From positions 109,325,432-109,389,431 of the forward strand of contig NC_021673.1 of the NCBI RefSeq assembly GCF_000247815.1: DNA of 64,000 nucleotides. The letters are read 5' to 3'. Below the pieces are notes generated by a model that did not search any database, was not told the origin of the DNA, and saw only the letters and a program-made list of their open reading frames with translations. Shown piece by piece: positions 43,446 through 56,030 of the stretch; within the stretch, counting starts at the first letter, position 1, and each line of letters starts with the position of its first letter. Both the position numbers and the translations under genes were made by a program. The DNA comes from Ficedula albicollis. Lineage: Eukaryota > Chordata > Aves > Passeriformes > Muscicapidae.

Positions 43446-45284
43446 TACCTCTACATGCTGCAGAGCTTTTAGAGGGTGTGAAATGGAAGGCCTGCTCTGA
43501 GTGTCAGCTGAAAAATGTTGGTGGTCCTGGCAATCCCCTGCCCACAGACTGCTGCTGCTGAAGTGCCTGTCTCTGTTACCTACACGAGACAGAAGAACCT
43601 GACTCCCAGCCTGCCTGACCAGGCACCAGTTTATAGCTGGATCCACTGAGAATAGCTGTCAACACAAGCTCAGGCAAAGGCTCAGGTCAGTCTCAGCTGT
43701 TTTGACACCATGGTCTCTCTGGAGAGACTGGAATATGGCAGCAACAGGGCACAGGCTGCTGACGTACACGTCCCACCCAGCCACATACACTGGCAGTCAG
43801 GTACAATGGCTGATAAAATCCTTTGCAAAAGACTCCCAGGGGAAGGTTAAGGGTGGGTAACACTTATCTTGTAGGTGACACCTTTTGTAACTCTTCATAA
43901 AAAAATTAAAAACTATTTATCAAATATATGCTAGCTACTTCATAAGCAGGGAAAATTTTAGTGGATTATCAGGAGTTGCCTGGGATTTGGCATTTTCCAC
44001 CATCACTGACAAACCCTATGTGTTCTGCCTTTGATAATGCTGAGAGAGGACAAGTACAGCCCTTGCAAACCCCACCAAGGGGAGTCTGAAGTAAAAGGAC
44101 CTGCCATACTCCAGTCTGTTGATCTAAGAGACACAGACACATCCTCCATGGCAGGTTGTAAGCTGTGTTCTTCCAACAAGCAGCAACCCACAGCTGCGGG
44201 CAAAGCTGCAGAAGAACACCCTGAGAAGAGGAAGAGGGTTCAACAAATCTTGTATAAATGCCTCTTCTTTTCTAAACGTCCTGGTTAGTTATGAAGGCTG
44301 TGTAGATTGACACACAATATTTCTCCTATATGCATATCTTTGCCACGGTCTTTACTGAATAGAGAGTTCTGGAGATGGTGAAAGTTCCCCACAATGGGCA
44401 GCTACAAGATAGGAAGCCTGTAAGGTGAAGCTTCTCCATCAACTTGTTTGTGCTGATAGACACAGTCAAAGCAATTAGGACAAAGGGAGCTCCATCTCAG
44501 GATGTTCCACAAGTCAAGGTGAAGATAATTGATGACAATTCTCAAACCACAGAGTTACTGTTGGCAAAGTGCAAATGAACCATGCTAAACATTCTTGAGC
44601 ATGGGAACACAGAACAGGAGTTCTTCAAACATTCCAAGGAAGAAAGACTTCCAAAAAAGAAATATTTTGATATGACCCTACAGAAAACAGAGAGGCTAAT
44701 TTTTGTCTTTCCATTATCTTAGTTGATAAAGAAAAAGGTAGGAAGAAAGGCATGTAGTCCTGATGCCAAAGCAAAACTAATTTTAATTACACAGAAATTG
44801 TACTTGTTCAAGAAGACCTGAACCCCATTAAATGTGACCCTTATTGTATTTCTCATATTACTCAGATCCAAGGTGATCTTCTGGTCACAAACATCAAAAT
44901 CACTTTGATTATTCCATGCTGCAAATATGATTTTCCTAAAGGCTTATAAACAGGGTTTGAAAAATCCCCTCATCCACTCGCCTGGGGCAGATAAAAACTT
45001 CCCCAGGCAAGAGACAGCAATTTGTGCAGAATCTAAGCCTTCTCTTAAAAATAAAATGCTTTTAGTCTCCAAGTTCTAAAGACCATATTTAAAATAAGGC
45101 TGCATTTGTATAACTAACAGAATAATATTTTTCCTAAGTCCCACTGCTTTCACCCATTTTGTGCACATCACCAGCTTTGTTGCATCTTTGGAACAAAGGG
45201 CAGGGTTCCAGTCCTTGCATTCAAGAATGCAAGACCAGCCATGATTTAAATTTAAGGAAAGCAGCTAAAGGTACAGAATTGGCA

Positions 45285-45402
45285 GAAGAGTCAGGGGTGC
45301 TGGCTTCCATTCCAAACTCCAGCACTGACATACCCTTATCACCTTGGGCACGACAGTGTGACCTGTGTTTCTCAGGCTACCCATCTTTAAAGAAGAGGTG
45401 CT
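45285..45402 (+). mobile_element. MIR-like (CORE-SINE) fragment
   Basis: The order of blocks follows MIR: CCAGCACTGACA, ACCTTGGGCACGACAG, GACCTGTGTTTCTCAG, then CCCATCTTTAAAGAAG. These correspond to the 'ctgccactta...accttgggcaagt...cctctctgtgcctcag...cccatctgtaaaatg' region. The tRNA-derived head is not clear. This is an old, non-coding copy. Confidence 0.7.
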
Positions 45403-48400
45403 AAATTTTAATTTCTATTTTAACAGGCTGACCTAATTTCTATCCCTTAAGACTTTTGATACTACCACGACAGTGGAGCTGGAGAAGAGTCCAAGACTAT
45501 CTGCCATACTCAGAAGACCCAGAATCACTGCCATCTGCCTTTGAAAAGGTTTAAGATTATATTTCTTGACACACAACTTGCCTGGATCATACGGCACTGT
45601 GGAAGGATGAGGGAACAAGGCTTTGTCCCTGTTCTCTGCTCTCCACAGACAATTTAAAAGCAGGCCTTTTATCTCCCACTGGCATGAAAAAGCCAGGATA
45701 TGGCAAATCTTGCAAAGGTGCCAGATGTGGAAGGGGGATGCAAAAGGCTCTGTTTACACAGTGGCCCCTGTCTAGCTCTCCATGTTTAGCAAACAATTTG
45801 ATAAGGTGCTATGGAAGTGCAAAATATGATATCATTAATAAATAAAGGGCCAGTGAAATGTCACATTTTCAGTTTCCATTTGGGATAAATCTGAAATGGA
45901 ATGGAGTGTCAGATACAGTCCAAAGGGCTCTCTTTCCCTGCAGAACAATGCTGCTGCTCTTTGCTCTTACTCAGCCAGTAAAAAAAATTAAAAAAAAAAA
46001 TTACAAAAAAGTGCTGAGCAGCTTTAAAAAATTCAATCAAAATAATCTGCTCTTTGGAAAGGTGGCGGCTGACAGTAATTGGAAAATACTGTCTGACTCA
46101 TTTATTAAAGTGAGATTCAGAGTCAATTGATTTAATAACCATTAGAATATTCTATTAAGGATATAATAGGTTGGCACAGCCCTATTTTTTATTAAGAGTT
46201 ATAGGTAAGAAATAAGCAATGCTATGGAATTTTAGACAACTGCTGTATGGATTAGACTAAAAATATGGCTTGCAAAATAGGTATAAAAGCAGCAAGTATC
46301 AGGAGGAGGAATAGAAAAGTACATTACAGTGTAAATGAGTTAGCTGAAGGATGAAAAAGAAAGAAACCTTTAATATAAAGCCTGCACTTTTCCAAATCTA
46401 ACAGAAAACTATGCATTCTGCATTCCCTGGTGTGGTACATCGTAAAACAAGTCAGCATGTTCTCCACATCCTGGGCCCAACAACGGCATGAGGAAGGGGA
46501 GAACAAAGTACCCACTGTACAGCACAGAACTGCTGCTTACTGTTGCCCTTACGTGGCTGGGATATGAGCTTGGACATGGTTAAGACCTCGCAAGATGGAT
46601 GGGAATGGTTTACCCACTCCTTGCAGCCAAATGAGTTTGATGCATGCAGAATTTCTGCATAAGTAAACTGCTTTCCATTTGTAATCGTAATTCAGATAGT
46701 GGGAAAATGTAAACATGAATCAATTCCAAATAAATGCATTTAATATTCATATAAATGGTTAATATTTACACAAATATTAAATGTTTCAATGAAGGCAGGT
46801 AGATTTTAATTGAGGTGCAGCCCATTACCTCAGAAACTGACAATCAGCTACAAAAGCAAATATAATCAGTCTTTGTGCTGAGCATATACTCATATTTGGG
46901 GATCCTCTTTGCATTGGCTACCCATGTACTGCAGAGTTACTGAACAACTTGTACAGCAGGCAGGATGCTCCCACTTGCACCTCACCCAGAGCCAGTGCCC
47001 TGGATGACCTGGCCCAATTCATGTCACCAACTCAAGGCACAACTTGTTCACTTCGTGGAAGGCCCTGACATTTTTCAATATACACTTGAAACCAGTGGAA
47101 CCCTTTAAGCAGCCTCTAGACTGTGTGTCTCATGTTTATGCTTCTTGCTCTTCAATAAAACCAAAACTAGAGCAGCTACAAGCAAATGTAGCTTACATGC
47201 AGCTGTTAAGTCAGAACCACTGGGGGCCCTCTTATATTGTCTGATCAACACTACAGCCATTACCCAGCACCAATTTGTAACAGTTTATAAGTAACTCTTT
47301 CTCTTATTCACCCTCGAGATTGTCTGGCCCTGTCCTTGTGCCTTTTACTCTGAATGAATCTATAGGCAAAGGTCCTAGGATGATGATGTCCTCCTGGTAA
47401 AACATCACGAGGCTGGGCCAATGCCCAAAAGCATCTGCTAAGAAGTCATGTAAAATCTGCCCTCCACACACAACACAGGAATGAAATGGCCTGCAGGCTC
47501 TGTATTTCTTTTTTTTTTTCCTCTAAAGCATGCACAGCTCCCACATTCAATGTGTTTTCTTTGTAATTTTTTTTTACCAAGCAAACCATGCCCCTAAACC
47601 AATTTCTCCTTCTTCACATTGCTTTCACTCTTCCCTGAACTAATTCTGCAGCACACATTTATATGCCAGAGATCTGAGGAGTAAAGAAGCAATGCCATGG
47701 ATGACAGCTAACCCATCGGCTAAAACATCTCACACGGAAAACAGGGGAAGGACGAAAAATACCATACAACACTGTAATTCCCAGAGTGTGCAGCCATCCC
47801 TGCTTCCTAGCTTACAGTGATGGGCTTACCTGAATCTCTTAAATTCTACTGGCCACACACCTACACAACCATCAGCCTCCCTGTGCCACTTCAGACAACC
47901 TCATTCCTGCTCAAAATTTGCTCTTAGAGTCTACTGTAGCAAGTGTGTGCATGACATGTGCCTCCCCATGCTAAAGAACAAAATAACAGCTTTTCCAAGC
48001 TTGGAAGCTGAAATGGAACAGTACCTGAAGTCTCCAGCACCCCATTCATAATTTCTCCCTGATTGTACTAATGCTTCTGCCACTTTCTATTCCTCAAACA
48101 TTATCACAACCCCTCAAATGAGAAATGTGATCCACCACAGTGTTAATTTTGGAAGCTGACATGAAAAGCATGGGAATATAGTGATAAAGGAGAAGACAGT
48201 AAAGGTAAAGCATACAGCTGAAATTTGCAGCAGGAAGAATACAGATGGAATTTACAGCTGTGAGAACAACCTGTCATGGAAAACCAGTTTTTGTTAAAGT
48301 CCTAACTAATGATTCAGTCCTGGTGGAACAGGATGGAGGATTGGATAGAAAGACAGAAGTACATCTGTGTTTCTCCTGGACTGTCCAGGGCAAGTCACCA

Positions 48401-51400
48401 CATGTTAGGAAACAGGAGAGCAAGGGAAGGAAATACCCTCCTTCCTCACTCACCCTCTAGGCACAGTTATCCTGCACACCTTCCCTCTTGTGCCACATAC
48501 TACTGCTTATGTAGATGCCTGCATGCTGGTCTGTGTTTATCCTTAATGCCACTTTTAACCAAAATCTTGATGCTAGCTGAAGAAACTCAAAACATCAGGC
48601 TGCACCTCAAGCAATGTCTTTCCCCTTGCTTTTTTTTCCAGTTCAGAATGATTTTTAGGCAAGATTCTGCCCATGCCAAGGAAGGGTGGTAGACAAGATC
48701 CTAAACTCTTGAGTCACCCACAACTGTAGCCTCTCAAGGGGAAGGTAGGGACTAGGCTATGGCAGTGCCTTGAAGGATACTGGCCTTCAGCAGCAGGAAG
48801 AGGCCCACTGATTCCCAGCAGCACTGGCAATAATGAAAAAGCAGGAAATAAATCCTACAGCCTTCTGCAGTGTGCTGCTAAAGCTGCAGCAAAGGGTGCT
48901 GATTGATGGAGTGACAAAGAGCTGGGATCCACCTCCTCAATTAAAGCAAAAGTTCATCTCTCCAGGGACAGATTTTGAAATTAGATCTGCTTAAGGGAAA
49001 GCCAGTCTACTGCATCTTTCATTCCACTGTATTTTTGTCTGAAGCAAGGGATGCATTTCACTTCACCAACTGTTCACTTTTTTGCTTGGTTGCACTCACT
49101 TTGGCTGCTTGTAAGTGAACTCTCCTTACCACATGTGCCTTGTATGTTCTATTAAAGCCACAAATTGTCTGGCTTCAGTGAGGCTGGATGAAAATAAAAG
49201 AAGGGCAACTGGCAGGGTCTATTTCTTTATAAGTGTCATGTATTCAGCTCAAGTAAGAATTATTTAAATACAGCAAGTCCCCTCTCCATCAAACAACAGC
49301 ATTTTCTGGGCAACTGACTACCAGGAGAGAGTTCAGGAATTCTGCAACAGTGTTACTCACCAACTGATGGGACATGCATAATTTGCTACTCCCTGTCTGT
49401 AACTGCACCAGAAAAAGGTATTAAAATTCTTTCAGAAAAAAAGTCTGTGTTGCATCACATAGCTACACACATTACAAGGTTACACTCCATCATTGCAATA
49501 AAATCCCACGTGATGGAGCTTATTTTGGAAACAATTTTACCATGGGATATAAAAAGAAATCTAAACCAGTAGGAATAAACTGAGTGGTATGAGTTATTTG
49601 TAGACAGATGATCCAGCTCAACATTTATCTTTTCAAATAGTACTTAGTGAGTACTGATTAAAAACTTGGTGACTGATCCTTCAAATCCTGGCATAACTAG
49701 CTCCGGAGAGCAGGACTCCCATCCTTCTAGACTCCTGCCTAGGCTTTTTGTGGGACTAAATTCTGCTGAAGTGCAAGGTCAAGGCCTCCATCCTCTTCTA
49801 CTACAGTGAGATATAGATTATTACGTGAATTTTACAGATAAAGAAACCATACCCCAAAGCTGCCTCCCAAATAAGGAATGAAAATACTTTTAATAAATTA
49901 CATTGGTGGAAGAATCAGACCCTGCTTCGTTCTCTAACCATTATGAATGCAGTATTGGAATTAAGGTTGGAATTGAGCTTTTCTCTGTTCTCTTCTGTGA
50001 GCTAGGAGCATATTTCCAGAAAAAAACTTTTGGACCAAATTTTCTTTAGTAAAGTCTTGTTGCAATTTGAATGGCTCAGAGGTTGCCTGAGCTAAGTAGA
50101 TATTAATGATTTAATTAAACTGTAGGAGGAAAAATAATAAAAGTGTCACGTTTGTATTCAGAAGAAGTAAGCACATTAAAAATATAAGTAAAAATTTTTT
50201 GCTTATTCATTAATTCATTTAAAAAAAAAAAAAATCTTTCAATTTCAGTATTCTTGTTCTTTGTGTAGGCTACCATTTTGTTTTCTTGTTCTTGCTTTCT
50301 GGTTGGAGAAGCAGCTTTCTCTGTTATTTCTTGTTACATGCCAACTAGTAATGCCCACTCATCTGGGTCTTCTGGAAGACACTGGTTGAAGTACAGGTAT
50401 ATCACTTTGAAGCTTTACACAAAGAAAACACTAATTTTTAAGGCAGGGGAGGATATTTAATGTTGCATAAACTAAATGCAAGCTGTTCTAAATTCAGTGG
50501 TACTGGGAAAACATCTCACATGGAGACAATCAAAGTGTCAATATTAATTCTACACTGCAGTGGACCAGCAGTAGAAATTATGTTTCGTACACAAGTCTCA
50601 TCAGGTATTTCTTTTGTTCTGAGTATACAAAAAGGGTCAGAGTTGCCTTCTTTCTTTTGGCATGAAGCTATTAAATGTCTGGAAGATAAAGTCTCTAAAT
50701 TATGAAATGCTATTTATCTACAAAGAATAGTCTCCTTTTTCTTAAGAGATAGGGAAGAAAAAAGAAAAATGGAAAAAAGAGTTGGATAGGATAGGGCTTT
50801 CCTGTCATTGGATATTTGATTCAAGAGCATGAAGAAATAACACTTCTTTTTGTACTTCCTAATACATCAGATAGTATTGATATTTTGTTGTTCAAATCTT
50901 ATTGCTATTATATAAATCAAATATTATTTGGCGTCTTTTTACATAGGTGAGGGACACTGGGAATGAGCAGCAATTGCTGTGATTTTGATCCAGCTGTTCA
51001 ACTCATTTAGGTGTGTATAAACTTACTGCTTTCTTTCCCCCTAACCTCCATTTCCTCATCCCCAGCCCTCAGAAATAAAACAGGGAGGAAGAAGAAGTTC
51101 AGGCTGTGAAGCCCCTCAGGTCTATGCTGATAACTGGGCATTTAATTAGATTATTTTCATGTGAGCAAACTGCTTTGCCTATTAGGGGAGATCTCCTTGT
51201 ACAGCAATGTATTAAAATGGTAAAGCTCAATTTAATATAAAGAATTATTTATATTGCTTATCTGATTTAGTTTGCTGTTTTATTTAGGAAAGCTTGAGAA
51301 AACTCAATTTTCAATTTTTTTAATTTGAGCTAACCTTTCCCTATATCTGTCTTTGATTCTGTTATAAAGCAAGCAAGCAGCTTTGGGCCCACATATCAAA

Positions 51401-52687
51401 AAAAGACCAGACTTCATTCTAAACCTGCTCCACTCTCCTTCCCACTTTCTCTGCTGGTACTAAGACTTCACACTGAGCTGAACAAACAGCTTTTGGAATT
51501 TTTGTATAGAAAGTTCTTCATTTGTGGATAAGAGAATAATGAGGGCCAATTAGTTATTCTTTCTCTATCTGTTACATGTTTGGGGGTTGGCTTTATTTTC
51601 CCAAATTCTAAATGCCGCTGTTAACAGATTTATTCCAACCCTTGATCAAACCTAATTCCTCACTGATGCAAAGACAGCATTTCCCACCATGCTAGCAATT
51701 GAGGAGTGGTGCCTAAGAACACAGCCCCTCCTCCAGTGAACTTTGATGTAACAGAATGGCAAAGTTCTGAACTTCAAATGGTAAGGGAAAAAGAGGAAAA
51801 ACATCAGAGTAGAAGAAGTAAAGAAGAATTGGCTGAAAAGAGATGTATCAGACAGAGAAAGACTGGTTGGGGAAGGAGAACAGATGTAGTAGCAATAAAC
51901 AAAAAAAAGAGGCAGACTGAAAAGGTGAATGGAGCAGAAGAAGTGGTGAGCAGAAGCAGGACAAGGGCATGAAACCTGTCTGAAAAGGCACAGCCCAGTC
52001 TCAATTTAACCCTCACATTTCACTGGAGAAATGCAGAGTAGCATACATTTCCAGGCAGAGCTTGGGTAATTTAGTGCAGCTCCTATGGCAATAATGATAG
52101 ATGCCATTTCTACATCCAAATGTCTCAAACCACCAAAGTTACAACTATATCATTAATTACAATAAGCAATTAAAAAGAACAGCAGGTTACAAATATCAAG
52201 CATCAAACTAGGGAAAAAATGCTAGACCATTATGAGAAAAATAAAAGTATAGGCTGACAGGTCAGTATATAGCCTCTCCAGATAAAAGTTATAGAGCTGG
52301 AGAAAAATGTGACCTGACATTAAATGACTGTGAGGTGATTAACATCAGTGAGAAACCAAAAAACACTTGTAAAGCTCTGAGGAAATCTGAAATGTGATAT
52401 GAAAAACATGCCTGTAACAGCAAGAGATAGGTGGTTGACCACTGTAAGACATTAGCCTTTTACTAAGACATACTCTAATAAATAACTGACAAGACTGCAT
52501 TTGCTGGCTGAAATATTCTCCAAAAGGCCCACTGAGTTTTCACTATGTGTGTCAGTTAATTTAAACAAAAAGAGGTAGGAAAAAACAGAGGAACTCAGGA
52601 AGCAAAGGAGAAAGACCCAGTCCAACCCTACATGTAGTGCTGTGTGTACCTGCACAAGGTGCCTAGCAGTCACTGAAACCAAATTTA

Positions 52688-52814
52688 TTTATGCCGTGTG
52701 CTGCAGAATAGGTAGAATGGGTTAAAAATCATGGGATTTAACTGAGTGTAGTTTATGCCGTGTGCTGCAGAATGGGTAGAACGGGTTAAAAATCATGGGA
52801 TTTAACTGAGTGTA
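52688..52814. repeat. 64-bp tandem duplication
   Basis: The copies at 52688-52751 and 52752-52814 both begin TTTATGCCGTGTGCTGCAGA and end TTTAACTGAGTGTA. They differ at two positions (AATAGG/AATGGG and GAATGG/GAACGG). Confidence 0.95.
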
Positions 52815-53867
52815 TGCCTGGAAGTCTGCACTGGACAGTTTCTCCTCAGAGGGTTTCTCTGTAACAAGGAAAGTGAGCATTTCTTTTTTTTTTTTTAAAT
52901 GAAGACTGAGATTTTGATGCAGCACTGTCATTTCAGGGGCTTAGGTTGAACAAGAAGTACTGAACATTGTGAGACTTGTGATCAAATTGTGAAACTGTGA
53001 AACCTAATTTACCCAAATGAAATGGGGGACACAAAATTAATTCAGATAAATGAGGATTTTGAATAAGCAAGGGACTATTTAGTGCTTTTAACACACATCC
53101 TGGGACATAACCTCATTACAGTTCAGGAGTGTTGTGCTGTGAGTTTGTGTCAGAGTGGAAGTGTCACTGACACAACAAATAAACCAAAAATATCCTACTC
53201 CCTGATCGCTTATTTTGTGTTTCCATACACACGCTACACGAGCCTGAAGAATAATTAACACTGCTGAGAAGAAGCAGCAACAGTGGATGAGTCTCACTAC
53301 AGCAGACCTCTCATCATAGCAGAAATACAAATGTACTAGTTATGGTAACTGTGTTATGTTAAGTAGACCTTTGCCCCACATTATTGTAAGTTAGAGGAGG
53401 GAAAAGGAAGATGATATCAGCATTCTTGATGATATTTTGTTTATCTGCATATACTGTGGACACAGTTGAAGAATAAGCAGAAGAATGGAAGGAGACACAC
53501 AAAACACTTGCAGACACAGATTTTGTTTTTACATTTCATTAGGGAAAAAAAGACTGCCAAGGAAGACAGCCATCCCTTTTACAGAGCAATCTCAGGAATT
53601 AAAGCCCACAAAAAAAAGGCAAAAAAAATTCAAAGTGTTTCTACAGCTAAGCTTTCTTGTAAAGATGCTTATAAAGCTTATAAAGATGCTGTGGACATTT
53701 TTGTTGTGGGTAAATTTTTAATTTCTTAACTTTATGAACCAATTTGATCAAGACCTGAGCACATGCATTTAAGCTATCACTTAAATATTGCATCCCCTGA
53801 CTTTTTGTAATAAAGGCCAGCTCCACAGGATTTTTTTTTTCCATCATCGATCTCTCAACAATATTAC

Positions 53868-54036
53868 GAAATAAAAGCATTTCTAACAGAATGGTAGTAG
53901 ATATGCATTTAACTTGCCTTGTCCTTTTTTTAAAAAAAGCTGGAGGGCCATAGAAATAAAAGCATTTCTAACATAATGGTACTAGATATGCATTTAACTT
54001 GCCTTGTCCTTTTTTTAAAAAAAGCTGGAGGGCCAT
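53868..54036. repeat. 85-bp tandem duplication with a T7A7 palindrome in each copy
   Basis: The copies at 53868-53952 and 53953-54036 begin GAAATAAAAGCATTTCTAAC and end AAGCTGGAGGGCCAT. Differences are few (ACAGAA/ACATAA and GTAGTAG/GTACTAG). Each contains TTTTTTTAAAAAAA, a perfect palindrome. Confidence 0.94.
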
Positions 54037-55989
54037 CATTTGGAAACCCTGATGCTTTTTAAAACAAAGCAGCTTCATCAGAAACCTCACAGGCAGCAAG
54101 TTTCTCTACTTACTCGGCATGTTATGCTTACTTGTCAGTCTTTCTCCAAACAAAGTGGGGAAAACAAGCATATGAGATGCAAAGATGCAAAGCAGATAGA
54201 ATATATCCCCCAGCCCCTTCAATTGCTTCCTTCACCTCACTCAAGAAGCAATTTTAAATGAATTAAACCTGGAGGTGAGCAGAGGGATTTAACACTAGGC
54301 AGGATTTGAACAACAAAAAATAAGGTCAAGGAGGAGTAGTACTCCTCTAGTTGTATTTGGAAAACAGGGGCATTTTAGAAGTTAAAAAAGAAAAAAAAAA
54401 AACCACAGCAAACTCACTTGCTGTGCTCTGCATCACTCTGACCAGCAAGAGCCCACTGTTAGATATTGCAATGCATTTTGCTAGGTGAAGCATGCAGATT
54501 TTGATCCCCTGACACTTTCACAAATAAGAAACGTATTTTGTTGATGTTCATTTCTGTTTGATTGCTGGACTTGATAAATGATATGGCAGCGGAGAAGAAG
54601 AAAAATTGCTGTGTTAAATCCTTGAAAATTATACAGCAGAAAGGTGGGCAGCCTCTGCAGTTCAGCTGGGCACCAGAAGCCAAAGATCAGAACTGGAAAT
54701 AATAGCTGACGAGGAATACCCGCAGAGCAGCGAGGAAACTGAGGTGGGGCAACTGAACTGAAAGCCACATTTGCGAGCCATCTATCCGTCCCCTTCTCTC
54801 TCCAACATTTTATCTATGTGACTGACACACCCTTTCTCTCCCCCACCCCAAAAAGATTAAAAGACAACAAGCTGGGTATGAGGAGGAAAAAAAAACAACT
54901 TGAGATTGTTTTATAGCAAACAGAAAGTTGGCTGATATACCAAAATACCAGCTTTTCTCAGAAAACAAACTACTCTGAAGGTCTCGGTAAAAAAGCGACA
55001 GTAGCAGGGAAAGTCCAAATTAAAGTTGTTTCTTTGCCCTTAATTTACTCTGTCAGTAAGGTATTACCTCATGTGTAGTACATTATCTTTGAATGACACA
55101 TTCTGTGCCCTCTGTGCCTGAATCAAAACTCTGTCACATCATGGTAAGTCCAATATGCCTGCCAAACAACAGGTATCACTGTTAATTCCATGAGAGGCCC
55201 TCATGAAAGAAGTGCAGTGTTGCATGGCCAAAGTTTCAGTGATATCTCTTCCCAGCAGTGCAAAACAAATCAGTGTTGGTAGAGAAGAGTTTGCCTACAA
55301 TCCTGAACATGTGTTTGCCTTTGCATTAGGGAAACAGCAGAGAGCCAGCTAACACTGCTAATAACATGGCAATGGTTTCAAGCATGGGGGGAATATAATG
55401 CAACCCTTACAGGGTTCATGCAACAAGAAACAAATGTCCCTCCTTAGGTCATTTAACCTCTGCTAATAAGAAGAGTGCACATGGAGGGTTGGCTGATTTC
55501 AGCCAGGTGAACACCAAAGGAGCACACAGCCTTCCACGTTGGGTAAGATGCATGTTTTGCAGCGTACTTTTTAAGATGTCACATAAATGACACATGCAAA
55601 AGCATCTTGATTTCTCAAATCTAGTGACTGCCATTGGAAGCTGGGTGTCCATCTGCATTTACACACCTTTCAAAAGGATAACCCACCTCTCTTCAGTGGC
55701 ACTGCAGAAGCAGCGCCCTTTTTGCCCCTCTGCTCCCTCCCCATGCATGTCATTCCCCCAAGCCCTCTCACTGCTTTCACCCAAATATAAATAAAAAGGA
55801 AAATCTGCTTCATTACATTTGCTAGCATTAATTGATGTTTAAAAAAGTCTGTTAAAAATAAAGCCCAGCAGTGACATTTTTCTTTGCTAAAGCACGATAG
55901 CAGCACATTACAAACATTACAAAAAGGTCCCCTGGTAGGATTGTGAAGTTCCACTCTGGCAGTAAAATGCATCTACTGCATGTTCCCAG

Positions 55990-56030
55990 ATTTATTTATT
56001 TATATTTTTATTTTATTTGTTTATTTTTTA
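55990..56030. repeat. TTTA/T-rich simple repeat
   Basis: An imperfect run of TTTATTTATTTATATTTTTA-type sequence. No further role is seen. Confidence 0.7.
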
